Shown here piece after piece: positions 1 through 12,409 of a stretch of 64,000 nt of DNA. The notes beneath the pieces were generated by a model. The model made no database searches. It was not told the origin of the DNA and worked only from the letters and a program-made list of their open reading frames with translations. Position 1 is the stretch's first letter. Every line of letters begins with the position of its first letter. Origin of the DNA: Callaeas wilsoni. Its lineage: Eukaryota; Chordata; Aves; Passeriformes; Callaeidae. Made by a program: the position numbers and the translations under genes. The stretch is from assembly GCA_013398955.1 (NCBI GenBank), contig VWPU01014915.1, positions 434,001 to 498,000 on the forward strand, in the 5' to 3' direction.

Positions 1-2290
1 CTGGAAAAAAGGACTGATATTCAGTAATTCTATAGGGCAGAGAATGCAGACATATTTTACACATAACCTTGAGCTGCCCTGCAATATATTTTCTGTAAAT
101 TTTTTACTATGCATCTCTAGGCTTTAGAAGACAGAGATTTGTTGAAGATTTGAGATGTAGAGAAAATCCTTCCAATATGGTTTTTAAAAGGGTAAGATAG
201 AATCCAGTCATGGGCCTCAATAATGTCTTGAACACTCATTGAGTACAGCGAAAGTAGCAAGGCAAATATCACAGCATTTGACACAAGTTTTTTCTGTGTC
301 TCTTGTCTTTTTCAATTAAGGCAGCCTCACTCCCATGAATATAATAACATTTGGATAAAGAGCTCATTGAAGACTGCAATGAGACCTTTTCTGGAATGGA
401 AGAGAAAAATGCTCTCATGAATAGATCTTTTTCTCAGAATGGCTCAGGTTATTTCTCCTTTCTGTTGAGCCAGTGAGTGTCACAAAATGAGTCCCTTTGA
501 TCCAGCCAGATTTCACTGGCCCAGTAAATTACATTCTTAGACTATAAGGGACACTATAAGACTATAAGGATATGAATCTTTATTAGTCATTCAAGTGCAT
601 TTCAACCAAAAAATATTCTCTCAATTTTCCCAGAGAGGTGTTAGGAAGTGAACATGATAATTCCCTTGGTTTATTTTGTATCTGTTCAGCAAATAGGTAT
701 GAAGTTGCTATCTGCATTTGAAAAAGGAAATAAAAATTCGTAATTTACAGAACATTTCAGTCTGATTCTCTTACTGATATTAGCCTGTAACAATTCTTCA
801 GCAAACATCCCACAGGGTACAAATAAACTCATGATTTCAGCAGTCTATGTCTTCCTAAAAACAGCAGTCTAGACAAAATCCACTTGTTGTTGCTGATATG
901 TTGAGTATCTTGCATTTCTAATTCTGACCAGTTTGAGAAAGCACATGAACAAGATATTTTAGAATTGCAGATTCATCTTCTAAATGATGTGGAGGCAAAA
1001 CCGAGAAACTGATATCTAATGACAGTTACTTAATTTGGGATTATTTATTTCATTAATAATCCTAGCCACTTAGCCCTGCCATTTCAAGATGGATTCCTCT
1101 TGGCTACTTTTTCCACTTACTACTCACCCACTCACTATATCTATCAATCTATTTACCACTATCAAGCCAGGTAGGTTATAGTAGAGTCAGTGGAGAGAAG
1201 ATGGATAACCACACTTTAGACTAGATGCTTAATTCGTGCTTGAAATCTAGCTCTTTAACTTATTCTTCCATTCAAGGGTATTTATTCTCTAGGTGATGCA
1301 AATATATTTTACATGTCATTCTTTTCAAGTGCTCACTGAAATATTATATTTTTATAATGTTATGCTTCTTTTTCTGGGAACTGTAGTATGATCACAGCTA
1401 AGCAGAGGGCTGCTCAGTTATGTTATATGTCTGCATCACAAAAGAATGTGTTATTCAAAATCTGCTGCCAGAAATGTTCTTCTGATATGTTCTTTCCATT
1501 TGATATCTATGCTAAGTTAAAGAAGGTAGTGACAAGTACCATGTAATCAGAGCTTGGCATGTTAAGCATATTAAATGGTAAGTTGTTTTAGGGCCATGCT
1601 ATGCTATTAAAACATATAGGAATAATGAAAAGCAATACATTTCTGGGAGAAAGAAGAGTTAGGGTATTATGGAATTTATAGTGTTTTTTTTTTTAATTTA
1701 GGTATTTATAATTTTAGGAACTTTTAAATTCTTTACTCTTCCTTTCTTCATGTGGATTTAAATCTTTTCAGCTATTTTTTTACCAAAGGGATTTTGGTAT
1801 ATATTACCAAATATATGCTTGGTAGCTGAATTATTTTAGTTTTCTCATTGATTAAATGTACTAAAAATAAATGCGATTTTAAAGTCAGTATCCCATATTT
1901 AGATTCATTTCAGCATTTTACCGAGATGCATGATTAATTTCAAAATCTAGTCTGAATCCATTAATCCCTTAGTAATTCCAAATGGCTACTCTTTGGTCTT
2001 TTATAGTTGGTGAAGAAAATATTTATTTTATGTGGTTTATGATTCATCAAGTATATTTAAATGTCAGCTTCATTAAAAGATGTATCATCCCAATCTCCAT
2101 TGACTATATTAACTAGGTTGGCCCATTCAGATATAGATTTCTGTATTATAGATGCCTTCAGTGTTTGTTATGACAAACTAAGAAGTGTCACTAACATATT
2201 AAACATAGACACAGTCTAAGACCTTATTTTTGTAATAGTATTGAACTGTGAGATTCTGAAAATACTGACCTGCAATCTCAGAAAATATTT
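1..2290. other. AT-rich intergenic or intronic DNA, no gene seen
   Basis: I see no recognisable gene, RNA or transposon here. The sequence is uniformly AT-rich with short homopolymer runs, for example a T run near 1683. Frames are closed by frequent stops in all six readings. Confidence 0.6.
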
Positions 2291-2314
2291 TCAGCTCTCG
2301 CACATTGTGTGTAT

Positions 2315-2650
2315 CTATTTCACTAGTCTTTTTGCTTTCCATTTCACAAATCTTTTAAGATCAACCTTTTTCTCTTCGATTTGAAAACAGTTTCCTTCAT
2401 CTTCTCTCTTGCTTAGCAAAATATCCTTCACATTGTTCCCAATACTCAGCAGCTCAAATAAAATGGAGTTGCTGAGTACTTCAGGTGCTGTCCCAGCCCT
2501 TGATTTCACCACATCAGGTTCATTGTACCTTTGAATTTCATCTTCTTCAAGGCAAAAACTTGAAGTTTTTTAGTATCTCCCCTTTCTGTCTTTACATCAC
2601 CATTTTTACTTTTTGTTTTCCCTCTGATTCCAGTTTTGGTAACTTCTCAT
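2315..2650 (-). pseudogene. Possible decayed coding fragment, unidentified, frameshifted
   Basis: On the minus strand one frame runs open from about 2570 to a stop at 2315. It is rich in Lys, Glu and Leu and includes the peptide FVKWKAKRLVK near its end. Immediately upstream (about 2510-2640) an overlapping second minus-strand frame is open for over 40 codons and is also Lys-rich. The two would form one continuous reading only through a frameshift near 2520-2560. No methionine codon clearly begins either part, and I do not recognise the protein family. It could be the remnant of a retroposed or once-coding exon. It could equally be chance, because pyrimidine-rich plus-strand DNA gives Lys/Glu/Arg-rich open frames on the other strand. 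Confidence 0.15.
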
Positions 2651-2659
2651 GTACCCATA

Positions 2660-4525
2660 CTGCTCCTCACAGTTGAATGCTCTTTTATTTCATAAGGCTC
2701 AAGAAAAGCTAGTGAAATCACTCACTTCAGTACTGCAACTCACTGAAGAAATGGAAAATACTTTTCTGTAAGATCTGAAAAATTTTTTTTGTTCTTGTTC
2801 TCCAGTTTTGCAAAACCTACTCAGATGTCAAACTTTCCCATAATGGTTCCTTGATATAAATTGGATTTTGAAAACTGCTTTTCATTTATTTTACTTACTT
2901 TAAAAAAAAATTAATTATCTAGAAGAGGAAGGGACTGTGGATAAGTGTAGCTATGGATGTTATCTATGGATATAAAAAGGATGATGGATATTATAGCATA
3001 TTTTAATGTTAAAATAAAAAGAAACTTAATCAAGCAGCCAAAAATTATAACCAAGACAGTATTTGCCTACTGGTATCTCCTGTTATTCAAATCTCATTGC
3101 ATGCCTCATTATTTTAGGCCTTTTCTATCATGTCCCCTTTCTATATCTCTCTTTCTTGATTTTATGCCCTTACATGAGTAAAAGCTGATTATAATTACCT
3201 GTGCTAACTTTTAACACTGAAAAAGCCTTGTGTATTTTAAACATTATCACATCAGAGTTATATGATAACGGCTAACAGTTATGAGAAAGAACTACATGAA
3301 TTAATATGAGTTTCTCATCAGGAATATTTCATAACACAAACAGTAAACAGAAAAAAAAACTAATAGAGCTTGAAAACAACAGCTTCAAGAAGCAGATGAC
3401 AAACCATTGAAACTATGACTTGCTACATTATAAAAATGCAATAATAACAGAAGCTATAATTACTAAAGTAATAAAATTAAACTATTTGTTTAAAATATGC
3501 TAACATTAACACATTAACACTGTTATTAATTTATTTATTAAACCAGCAATACAAATAGCAGTAATACAAATTGCCTTCCATTAAATCAGTCAATAAACTA
3601 TGCAAAGCCTTTAATCACTAGTACAGGCCTCTATTACTTGAAGATTTCCTATCATAGAATCCAGGTACAGAGGTTTTTTTAAAGCCTTTATGGTTAGATT
3701 CTTTAATATCCAGCACTATCTCATGTATGTTACGTGAGGAACAGATAGAACAGCAGACTACAATTTGTCAAGAACTATGTTACCAGAATACCTAGGGTTT
3801 TTTGGTATTTTTTTAAAAACTTTCAGAAATTCGGTAGAATTATGATGACACCTGGAATACATCATGCTTTTTGTATCCCATTACTGATACACCTTTGTCA
3901 AATCTAATGAAGGTCAAATAAAATAAGTTTCTTACATGTTCAATTAAGGATTGAAATTATCTCAATTTATTGCAAAAATAGAGGAACTGGAATATTTCGG
4001 ATTAATTTGTCTGATAATCATCTATTATTGCACAATTTGGAAAGCACTAAATTACTTGTAATCATATTAAAATCATATTCCCAATTACTTGCAGTCATAA
4101 AACCCCCACATATTTTATCCTTTCATATTGCAGAGAAATGTTTGTCATTTAGAACTTAATTTGTTTCTGCTTTATTCTTCTTTTACAGTACTAAAACTCT
4201 AATGAAATGAAATTAAAATAATGTACTCTGCTTCAACATAGTTCTCAAATATATGTTTAAATTTCAGTGGTCAGGTAAATATGCTGAATGAATACTGTTA
4301 TTCTCAGAGTCTCTTTAAACCCAAAGGTGTTCTTTAAAAAAAAAAATCACTTTGGAAAAAATACAAGCCAAAAGTGGTGCATATCATTGGATGTTATCAG
4401 AACTAGAATGTCTTTTGCAGGCTCGGAGATATCCATCACTTTGAGTTCCTGCCATACTTGTCCCCTTGCAGCTCATAACACTTGTTAAACCCAAGTGGTC
4501 AAGCACACTGTACTGGTCACAAAAG
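2660..4525. other. AT-rich DNA, no gene seen
   Basis: Nothing is supported here beyond AT-rich single-copy-looking sequence with short TA- and A-rich patches, notably 3420-3540. No repeat family is recognised. Confidence 0.6.
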
Positions 4526-4873
4526 ATCATAGAATCATGGAATGGTTTGGGTTGGAAGGGGCCTGAAAGATTATCTAGTTCCAACATTGCTGCCATGGGC
4601 AGGGAACTTTTCACTAGACCAGATCACTCAGGCCTCCATCCAACCTGGCTTCACACACTTCCAGGGATGGGGAATCCATAGCTACTCTGGGTGACCTGTT
4701 GCAGTGTTGTTTCATCGGCCTCACAGTGAAGAAGGTTTTCCCAATATCTAATCTAACCTTGCCCTACTTCGGCTTAAAGCCACTCCCTCTTGTCCTAGCA
4801 CTACATGCCCTTGCAAAAGCCCATCTCTCTTGTAGGCACCCTTCAGGTACTGGAAGGCTGCTCTAAGACCCCT

Positions 4874-4877
4874 CCAG
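4874..4877. repeat. Left target-site duplication (CCAG) of the LTR
   Basis: CCAG immediately precedes the LTR start and is repeated exactly at 5388-5391. It marks the integration point within the older CR1. Confidence 0.85.
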
Positions 4878-5387
4878 TGATGCTGTGGTGATTTTTTGCC
4901 TTTATTTTTATATACCTTTTATAATATTCCTTGTATTCTTAGTTTACTGATTTGCAGCCTGATACTGTAACTTAGTTCTGGTATTTCCCTAGGCAAGAGG
5001 ATAAGACACTCTAAAAGTCTCCCAGTTGAAGGCCTGAAGCCCTGCGCTATCTTGGCTCCCATAGAGACCAAGGTTGAAACCAGCTCTCTAGGACATATTT
5101 TTGTAAACAGGATACAAGTCTCATCTGAGGGGGGCAGACTCTAGAAGTTGCCAGAACAGGGGGACACTACTTTATCTATTAAGCTGCTCATCGGGGAATC
5201 TTTGTCAGATATGCTAATTTGCAAAGTCTATAAAAATTGTATACGCATCACACACTGGGTGCATTCTCCAGCTTTTTCCACCTTGACAGGCTGAGCACCT
5301 AAGGATCCTTATTAAACAAGGTAAAACCCCTTTTATCCCCTTAACCATGTCTGGCTCATAATTCTAGGGCCAGAGAAAAAGGCATCA
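4878..5387 (+). mobile_element. Solo LTR of an endogenous retrovirus, inserted in CR1
   Basis: The insert begins TGATGC and ends GCATCA, a perfect 6-bp terminal inverted repeat in the TG...CA form of retroviral LTRs. It is flanked by identical CCAG tetranucleotides (4874-4877 and 5388-5391); removing the insert plus one copy restores a continuous CR1 sequence. A TATA-like TATAAAAA lies at 5229-5236 and a polyadenylation-like ATTAAA at 5311-5316, in the order expected for U3-R on the plus strand. No internal retroviral sequence is present, so it is a solo LTR left by LTR-LTR recombination. A 4-bp duplication fits gammaretrovirus-like (class I) elements; the exact family is not recognised. An octamer-like ATGCTAATTTGCAAA lies just upstream of the TATA box. 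Confidence 0.88.
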
Positions 5388-5391
5388 CCAG
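5388..5391. repeat. Right target-site duplication (CCAG) of the LTR
   Basis: This is the second CCAG copy, directly after the LTR end. The CR1 sequence resumes from it without a gap. Confidence 0.85.
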
Positions 5392-5672
5392 AGCCTTCTC
5401 TTCTCCAGGCTGAACAACCCCAACTCTCTCAGCCTGTCTTCATGGGAGAGGTGCTTCAGATCATCCTTGTGGCCCTACTGTTGACTGGCTCCAAGAGGTC
5501 ATTTTTCTTATGTTGGGGGCCTCGAATCTGGACACAGTACTCCAGGTGGCTCCCACAAGAGCAGAACAGGGAGGGAGGATCAGCTCTTTTGACCTTCTTG
5601 TCGCTCTTCATTTCATGCATCTCTGGATATGATTAGCTTTCTGGCCTGCATGCACACATTGCCGGGACACAT

Positions 5673-6994
5673 TTGCAAATGTTGACACATGGAGAAATAT
5701 ATTACACATAATATTACACATTCTACATCAATCCTGGGTTTTTTTGAAAATAAAACTAATTCAGTGTGTAAGGAAGATTCAAGTTGGGCAACGTGTGGCA
5801 CATACAAGAGGCCAAGCAATAAATGACTGCTGAATATTGCATGAACTTACCGATGTGGCATAAGAACATCGGTGTAGGAGCAACACGACTTCAGCTTTAA
5901 GAGTAAAGGAACTTAAACTGCTTCTAATTTCATTACTTATTTTTTATATTTCTAATAATGATTTTACACTTTCCCCATTTTTATTATTTTACTTTCTCTG
6001 ACACTGTTGAGTTCTGGCTTAGGATTTTGTATATCTATCTATCTATCTATCTATCTATATATATATATATCTAGACACTTAAGCAAACAGATTCGCAGGC
6101 CTGATTCATTCTACTATGTTATGAGATTCTTTGTCATGGAAACCAACTGGGCTACTATTTTCAGCACAATTGTAATTTAAGTGTTAGCAATCTGAAAAAG
6201 TATTCACATGTTCTGTAGTTCAATACTTCAGTAAAAAGTGGATCCCCTTTATAAAGAAACATAAAGATTTTGTTTTGATTGGAACTATAATTTAAAATTA
6301 CCATGGAATTAGATTATATTGCTGCCAAGGTAGCAGATATGTTCACTTCTTGGAGCATTAGTTTTTCCACTTCAGCAATCCAGACACGAGAACACTTAAA
6401 CAATTATAATCTCCCAACAAAAATCTAACAACAAAGGATTAAACTGGAATGAACAAGCATACTTTTATTTCAAGTAATCAGTCAGGGGGTTTAAAAATTA
6501 AATATAGCTGGCAGGGCCTGAGATTCTTGCTTTATGACACTTCAAAGGACACTCAGAACTGCAGAAGCATCTCTTTATTTTACAGATTTTTTTTACCTGA
6601 AACAGCTGTATTCTGAGGGAACATAAGGATTCCAAGGCACACATGGTAACTAAATGGTGGAAGACCTTACTGGGCTGCATGGGATGGTCAAACACACACA
6701 CACAGAGTCAGGTTTCCTGAGGGCCTACAGCAGTTCTGTCTTCCATTGACTAGTAGGCTATATCAATGTCAAGGAAGATTTGTAACAGTTAAGTTCTAAG
6801 ATAAAGCCAGATGACAAAAATTAACCATTGCAGTAAGAGGGATTTAGAAATAAAATTAACATAGAAAGCTTTGACATATAGAGAAGAAAGAGAATGGGCA
6901 TTAACTCCTCATCACATATCAGTGTGAGAAAAAGAGAAAGCTGAAAAAGAACAGATTGTGTACTACCATATATAGAAATGTAGACTCATAGGAT
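5673..6994. other. Unique AT-rich DNA with a TATC microsatellite
   Basis: No gene or transposon is recognised. It contains the microsatellite at 6031-6072 and a short CA run near 6692-6704. Confidence 0.55.
6031..6072. repeat. (TATC)n followed by (TA)n microsatellite
   Basis: About six consecutive ATCT units run directly into about eight TA units. This is a compound simple repeat that probably varies in length among individuals. Confidence 0.9.
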
Positions 6995-7200
6995 TCATTC
7001 TCCTGCCTGCAGATGGATGATGAGCCAACTGAGAGCTTATGGATACAGATTAAAGAGATTGACACTGGAGTGGGCATCAGGCTAGGTGACCAGGAAGAAG
7101 AAGTGGACAAGGCTCGCTACAAATAAAGAGTACCCTCATGTTCTCTGCCCTGGTCCTCATAGAGGACTTCAACTACTCCAACTGAAAAGCAGATGTCTTT
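6995..7200 (+). mobile_element. CR1 LINE fragment, endonuclease region, decayed
   Basis: Plus-strand translation gives pieces matching the CR1 ORF2 apurinic-type endonuclease. An ESLWIQIK segment lies near 7035, a DQEEEVDKA segment near 7090, and the signature around the catalytic aspartate near 7165, where functional copies read GDFN and this copy reads EDFN. Stops and frame changes separate the pieces, for example a TAA near 7123. Both ends are degraded, and the neighbouring CR1 fragment to the right lies on the opposite strand. Confidence 0.7.
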
Positions 7201-7204
7201 CTTT

Positions 7205-7760
7205 CTGCTGGAAAGACAGACAACCAAGCAGGACATAAGTAATCCAGGAACTTTGTATCTCCACTTTGACTATGTGACATTGTGCCAAAAGTTTTGTTAA
7301 ATTCAAGGTAAATGTCATCCACTGCTGCCCCTCATCTGTGCAGCTGGTCACCTCGTGAAAGAAGGCAATAGGGTTGGTCAGGTACAACTCACTCTTGGTC
7401 ATGCTGGCTGTTCCCATTTATATGGTCTGTCAGTAGCTTGGCCACAGCTTCTGGGAAGATTTGGTTATCATTCCTAGGGACTGAAGATAGGCTGATCAAT
7501 ATCAGATATCTATTTTATTATCTTTAGCGTAAGCTTGATGTCTGCCTGGTTTTGTCCAGCAGAAACCTTTCCATACATCTTAAACTCTTGAAAATGATGA
7601 AAAGTTAGGCTGACTGGTGCCAAGTAATCCCTTCAGCACCCTTGGATTCATCTTACCTGGTCACATGCACTTGTGTACACTCATCTTGCTTTAGTGATTC
7701 TTAACTTGATCTTCCTCTGAAGTGGGTAATACACTCCTACAGACTGTCACCAGTCGTAGA
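7205..7760 (-). mobile_element. CR1 LINE fragment, reverse-transcriptase region, decayed
   Basis: Minus-strand translation across 7245-7400 gives LTNPIAFFHEVT, then a degraded form of the CR1 LDFSKAFDT palm motif (here LNLTKLLAQ). This places it in the CR1 reverse transcriptase just before the fingers/palm core. Further right, 7600-7690 resembles the more upstream RT segment (the block normally coding LRELAD...GMHP), with gaps between. The right-hand limit near 7760 is uncertain. Many substitutions and indels make it non-functional. It and the plus-strand endonuclease fragment next to it come from two insertions or a rearranged one. Confidence 0.65.
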
Positions 7761-10700
7761 AAACTGGGAATATGAGGGTATACCTTAACAGTCAAAATGT
7801 CACTTCTTTTAGATGTTGTAAGGGAAAAAAAAGTGAAGACAACTAGTGCACAGATTGTGTTTATTCTGCGTGATAATACTTTGCCATGTGAGAGTCATCA
7901 CCACAGTTAAAGGTTCAAAGAATCTACATTCCAAAATGACTTTGTACTGTAAAAGAACAAAAATAAATGCAACCAGTACAATTAATGTTCTCATTGCATA
8001 TCGTCCGTATTTTGGCATGCATCTATTTAATTGCATTATGCAACACAAAGGCAACCACAAGGGTAATAGATCTCTAATCCTTCAGACTGTGTTCTACTTG
8101 GCATAAATCACAGTGTACTTTTTAATGTTTAGAGACAAAGCTCTCTCAAGCAATGTTCATTTGCTATAACATAAAAGAGAAAAACCAAAATGATTACTAG
8201 TATTTTAGCCTTTATTCTGCTATGATGCCCACTAAGTGCTAATTAAAAACTATTCTGAGTAGAGAGTGTGAAAAGACATTCAATTCTTCAATATATAAAT
8301 TTGGATCAATTGGTAACAGTCAAGACTATTAGTTGGATGAAAATCCCTTCTTTGACAGCTTATTGCCAAATAGAGCAAATATGTGAAAAGACTGAGAATA
8401 AGATTGAGAAATTAACCCCTCTAAAGCTACTGGAGCATGGATCCACCTTTTTTTTCTTTCACTGCTATCCCTTCAGTTATTCTTGCTTTTTGCTTTTCTG
8501 AAGAAGCTTCCCTAGCGTTCTCAAGGTTGAAACAGTTTAGGACTTAACTTACATAATCAATTTTTTCCCCAGGAATTAATAAGGCAAAGAGAGTAGGTTT
8601 CATAATTATTTCCAGACTTTTTATATATTAAGCCATACACAGCAGAAAAAAAAATCCTACAGAAAATGCTGCTTTTTTGTAATCAAATCCTTTTGCAGAA
8701 ATGTATCATATTGACGACAAAATTAGTGTCAAAGGGAAGTCTTGCAACTTTCTCATTCTTATCACTAGTGTTAAAATATTTAACTTCACTAATGTCAAAA
8801 TATTTTGTTTCACATTTATTATTTCATATTCATGAACATGTCTTCAAATTCTTCAGAAATAATTTTTTTTTCTACACAGATCCTTTTTGTTGCAAATTTC
8901 ATTTCACAAAAGACTCCCGTTTGAGCTGCTCATTCTAATTTGCAATAAAATAAAAGATAGAAAACCAGGAGCATGAGTTTTTTACTTGCTTTGTTTATCA
9001 TTAATTCATGCATAGAAAAATATTTGGAAAAATACAAATATTAATTTTTCTGTCATCTGTAAGCTGGGAGAGATGTAGCCTTCCCTTCATTCTCATTTCA
9101 CCCTTCCCTTTACTCAAATTCCACCACTGTGTAAATTTGCAGATGTACCAGAAAGTCTTGTTATTCAGCAGTCCCCACTTTAGGATCAGTGTAGCTGCCT
9201 AAGATTTAGTAATGTGCCTATGCCTCTGGGGTTTCTAAACAATTGTCTCTTTCACAGCAAACTACACTTAAATACAATTTGATAGAGAGGGACTAACACC
9301 ATTCCTTTGGCTATAACAAGCAGGGGTTCTGATGTTATTCCAGGAAACCTTGCCACTGACAGATTGCTGATAGTTCTGGGAATAGAGTTCAGCTTCAGTA
9401 CACTGGACTTCCCAATACCTTAATGAAATTCCTGGAAGTGCCTTTTTTACATAGAAACACTCCATGGGATGAGACAAAACCAAGAAATGTAAGTAACATA
9501 GCTGAAAGAGACATTTTTTCCAAGTGCCTCAAAGTTCAGGAACATAATACTGAGAATGCCAATATCATACCTCTACATCAGTAGCTTGTCTTCTAGATGG
9601 AAAAATGTATCTGACAACAAAGGCATTACAGACTCAATCATCAGTGACAAAAATATTCAAGCAAATAACTTAGGTTTTCTAGAGGGACTTCATTAGCATT
9701 GCCTAAATATCCGCAGACTGCAAAGGCTTATGTGATGCATCCTCACCACACATAAACTAACAAAATTCTGCTTCACCATTTGGCTGTTGGGGAGATAGAG
9801 CACAATGAGGCACTATGGACTGGTGTCCCATTAAAGCATTTATGAGTGGTGGTGTTCACTGTTCACAGCACATATGTCTCTTACATATTGGAAACTACAG
9901 AAACCCATACCATCTTGAGAGTTGCAGCAGAGTGAGAGATTTGTCACAGTGCTCTGGTATCTTGGATGTGCACCCAAACACTGAAGCACTGTATAAAATG
10001 TGGATACTGACCTGTTACAGTTTGTGGTGTCAACTCAATTAGAAGCACCTTAAAGATGAGTACTACTTTATCTTTTGCTTGGAAGATACAGAGAAATACC
10101 TATGTTATGGTCCCACCAAGGTTTAAGGTTCATAGGTGTTCAACATCTCCAAATATAGATTATTACAAGCATAGTCTGGAAAATGCCACCAGGCACTGAG
10201 ACAATTTTATTCACTTGCTGATAACTGAATTGAATTTTGGTGCTGAATTGAATTTTGGTGCTGGACATGGAAATTCTCATGTAAGCCCTATCAAGCTTAG
10301 GTCAAGTGCTATCTGCTATGCATACTGCAAAGAAAAGATTTAAACCAGGGTCTCTCGGAGCTGAAGAAAGTGACTTCATGCTGCTGGATCAGGCATCCTA
10401 ACAAGGTTTACATGCTGAATAGCTTTACCATGGTAAAATGCCTGCTGCCACCTGAAATGTATTTTCACTGAAGAATTCTGAAAAAATCAGATATCTGTAT
10501 AGTCAGAGTGACATGCTCACAGATGGAGAGAGAGTATGCTGCCGTAAGGTATGGTGCAAAGAGAACTATTTAGGGAACTATCACAAAGAAGTCTGAAGAA
10601 CAGAACAACATAAACATCTTGCAGACTGCCCTCAAAAAGCCTTAAGTGTGTCCCATCCACAAGGTTAAACTCAGAAAAGGAGTCAAGTATGGCAGGAACT

Positions 10701-12044
10701 TTTTGTCTCAGAAAACATATGTCTTCTTGGAAGATATTATTGATATTTTTATCCTCCTGTTCAGGGAGCAGGTAAGATGATAAGACAGGCAGACTTGCAC
10801 ACAAAGCAAAAAGGAAGAGCTGTGAGAGATAGCCCAGTGCTTATAGTTTGTGTTCTTTTAATTCATGATTCAAAAAATGATAATTTACTTCTATTCTGTC
10901 CATCTAAAATACAGTGAACAGTATTTGACACTTGCATAGCAGAAGAGTTTCAAAATCTCTGTACTTGGCAATTTTTATAGCATGTAAATTCTTTAATGCA
11001 TGTGTCTAAATGTCAATGTGTAGAACTGTTTAGATGCACCCCAAATATGAACCATTTGGTGGGGTGGGGGACCAGGAACATCAGCTGAGACTAGGCAAAT
11101 AGTTTTGCCGAATGAAGAGCTCTGAGAAATTTAGTCACAGAAAGATGGGAAGTGAAAGCCAGATTCTGACCCCAAGACACAGTCAATAGTCCATAGTCAG
11201 GGGAAAGTGCTGAATGGGATATTTCTTCTAGAAAGGTGAATTTTGAAACATCACAGTGAGTCTTTTAATCAGCTATTTGCAAAGAAGCAGACATTTATGT
11301 TCTTCTACAAAGTGTCCCAAACCCTACCTACTTAATCTTACTGAATTAGTTCACATTTAGATCTTCCTCTTGCAGTCATAGTAATTGCACGAGGTTCTTT
11401 TGTTTGTTCTCCAATCCTGTTAATCAGCCAAGGCCAAAAATCTATTACGAAATTTCAAGGATAAATGAAATGGTTGAATAACTTCTCCAGCAGTACTTTA
11501 AATTAGTCTTCACTGTCTCCCCAGCCCCAACTCTAAGTAGAGCTTTGTTGAATTCTGTCTATATAAATTTTTTTATTGAGCCTGGAATTCAGCAGAAGTC
11601 TGATGAAAGTAGTTTACTTTTAAGAGGCAAAGTCAATGCTTTTATACCTAACCTGGTATTTTATATAGTCAGAGGAATCTTTAAAAGATGTATTACAATT
11701 GTTGCTTTTATTTTTTTAAATTATGCTGAAAGAAATAAAGGAATGTTCATGAATAGATAATTAAATTTAGGGACTATAGTAATTTTAATTATATTTACTT
11801 TGCTAATCAGAGACATTCAGAGTTGCGTCCATTTATTGAGAGCTTTACAGGTTTTATCTAAGAGCATTTTATAATTAAGATCATATATTAAGTCCTTGCT
11901 GGAGATAATAAATATTCCTAGGTAATTTAGCAGGAAAAGAAAGGCATGTTACTCAGCTGAAATAAGACAGAGCATATACTGGAGGAATGAGTTTGTATAT
12001 GACAAGCTCCGTGCAATAAAATCTAAGGCTTAAAGGAGGAATCT
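7761..12044. other. Unique AT-rich DNA, no gene seen
   Basis: No coding gene, RNA gene or transposon was recognised. A short tandem duplication lies at 10225-10264. Open frames here are short and show no known domain. Confidence 0.55.
10225..10264. repeat. 18-bp tandem duplication, about 2.2 copies
   Basis: The 18-bp unit CTGAATTGAATTTTGGTG occurs twice head to tail without mismatch, followed by CTGG as the start of a third copy. The perfect identity suggests a recent slippage event. Confidence 0.9.
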
Positions 12045-12409
12045 AGCCTGGAGAAAAGGAGGTTCAGAGGGGACCTTATCACTCACTACACCTGCCTGAA
12101 AGGAGGTTGTAGCCAGGTGGGGGTCAGCCTCTTCCCCCAGGCAACAAATTACAGGACAAGAGGACACAGTCTTAAAGCTGTGCCAGGGAGGTTTAGGTTG
12201 GACATCAGGAAGAATTCCTTCACAGGAAGGGTAATTAAACATTGGAATGGACTGCACAGGGAGACGGTAGAGTTATTGTCCCAGGAAGAGTTTAAGAAAA
12301 GACTGCACATGGCACTCAGTGCCATGGTCTAGATGACAAGGTGGTGCTAGGTCGTAGGTTGGACTCGATGATCTCAGAGATCTTAAACTAATTGATTCTG
12401 TGATTCTTT
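12045..12409 (+). mobile_element. CR1 LINE 3' end, 5'-truncated
   Basis: The element opens at AGCCTGGAGAAAAGGAGG and continues through CTGAAAGGAGGTTGTAGCC, the GGACAAGAGGACA block, GTTGGACATCAGGAAGAA and GGTTGGACTCGATGATCT. All are landmark blocks of the CR1 3' region in sense orientation. It ends with the octamer-like terminus ATTCTGTGATTCTTT at about 12394-12409. Only about 365 bp remain, so this is a typical 5'-truncated dead copy. The end differs in detail from the copies at 4.5 and 44.8 kb, so it belongs to another CR1 subfamily. Confidence 0.92.

Larger units (their letters stand above)
4526..5672 (-). mobile_element. CR1 LINE, 5'-truncated 3' end, split by an LTR
   Basis: The left edge (about 4526) is the reverse complement of the CR1 terminus: two octamer-like units (ATCATAGAATCATGG), then the typical GGTTTGGGTTGGAAGG start. 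The body follows the avian CR1 3' region read backwards: the CCAACCTGGC block, the stretch ending TGTCCTAGCA, the CCTTCTCTTCTCCAGG block and the TTGCCGGGA block. Similarity stops near 5672, so the 5' side is truncated, as is usual for target-primed insertion. The element is interrupted by a 510-bp LTR at 4878-5387. Without that insert it is about 640 bp. It is inactive: no endonuclease or reverse-transcriptase region remains. Confidence 0.93.

Noticed and set aside
5442..5636. 64-codon plus-strand frame
   Set aside because: Antisense to the CR1 3' region at 4.5-5.7 kb.
12117..12332. 71-codon plus-strand frame with a fairly protein-like sequence
   Set aside because: It lies inside the CR1 3' end and reads CR1 sequence; only a transposon remnant.
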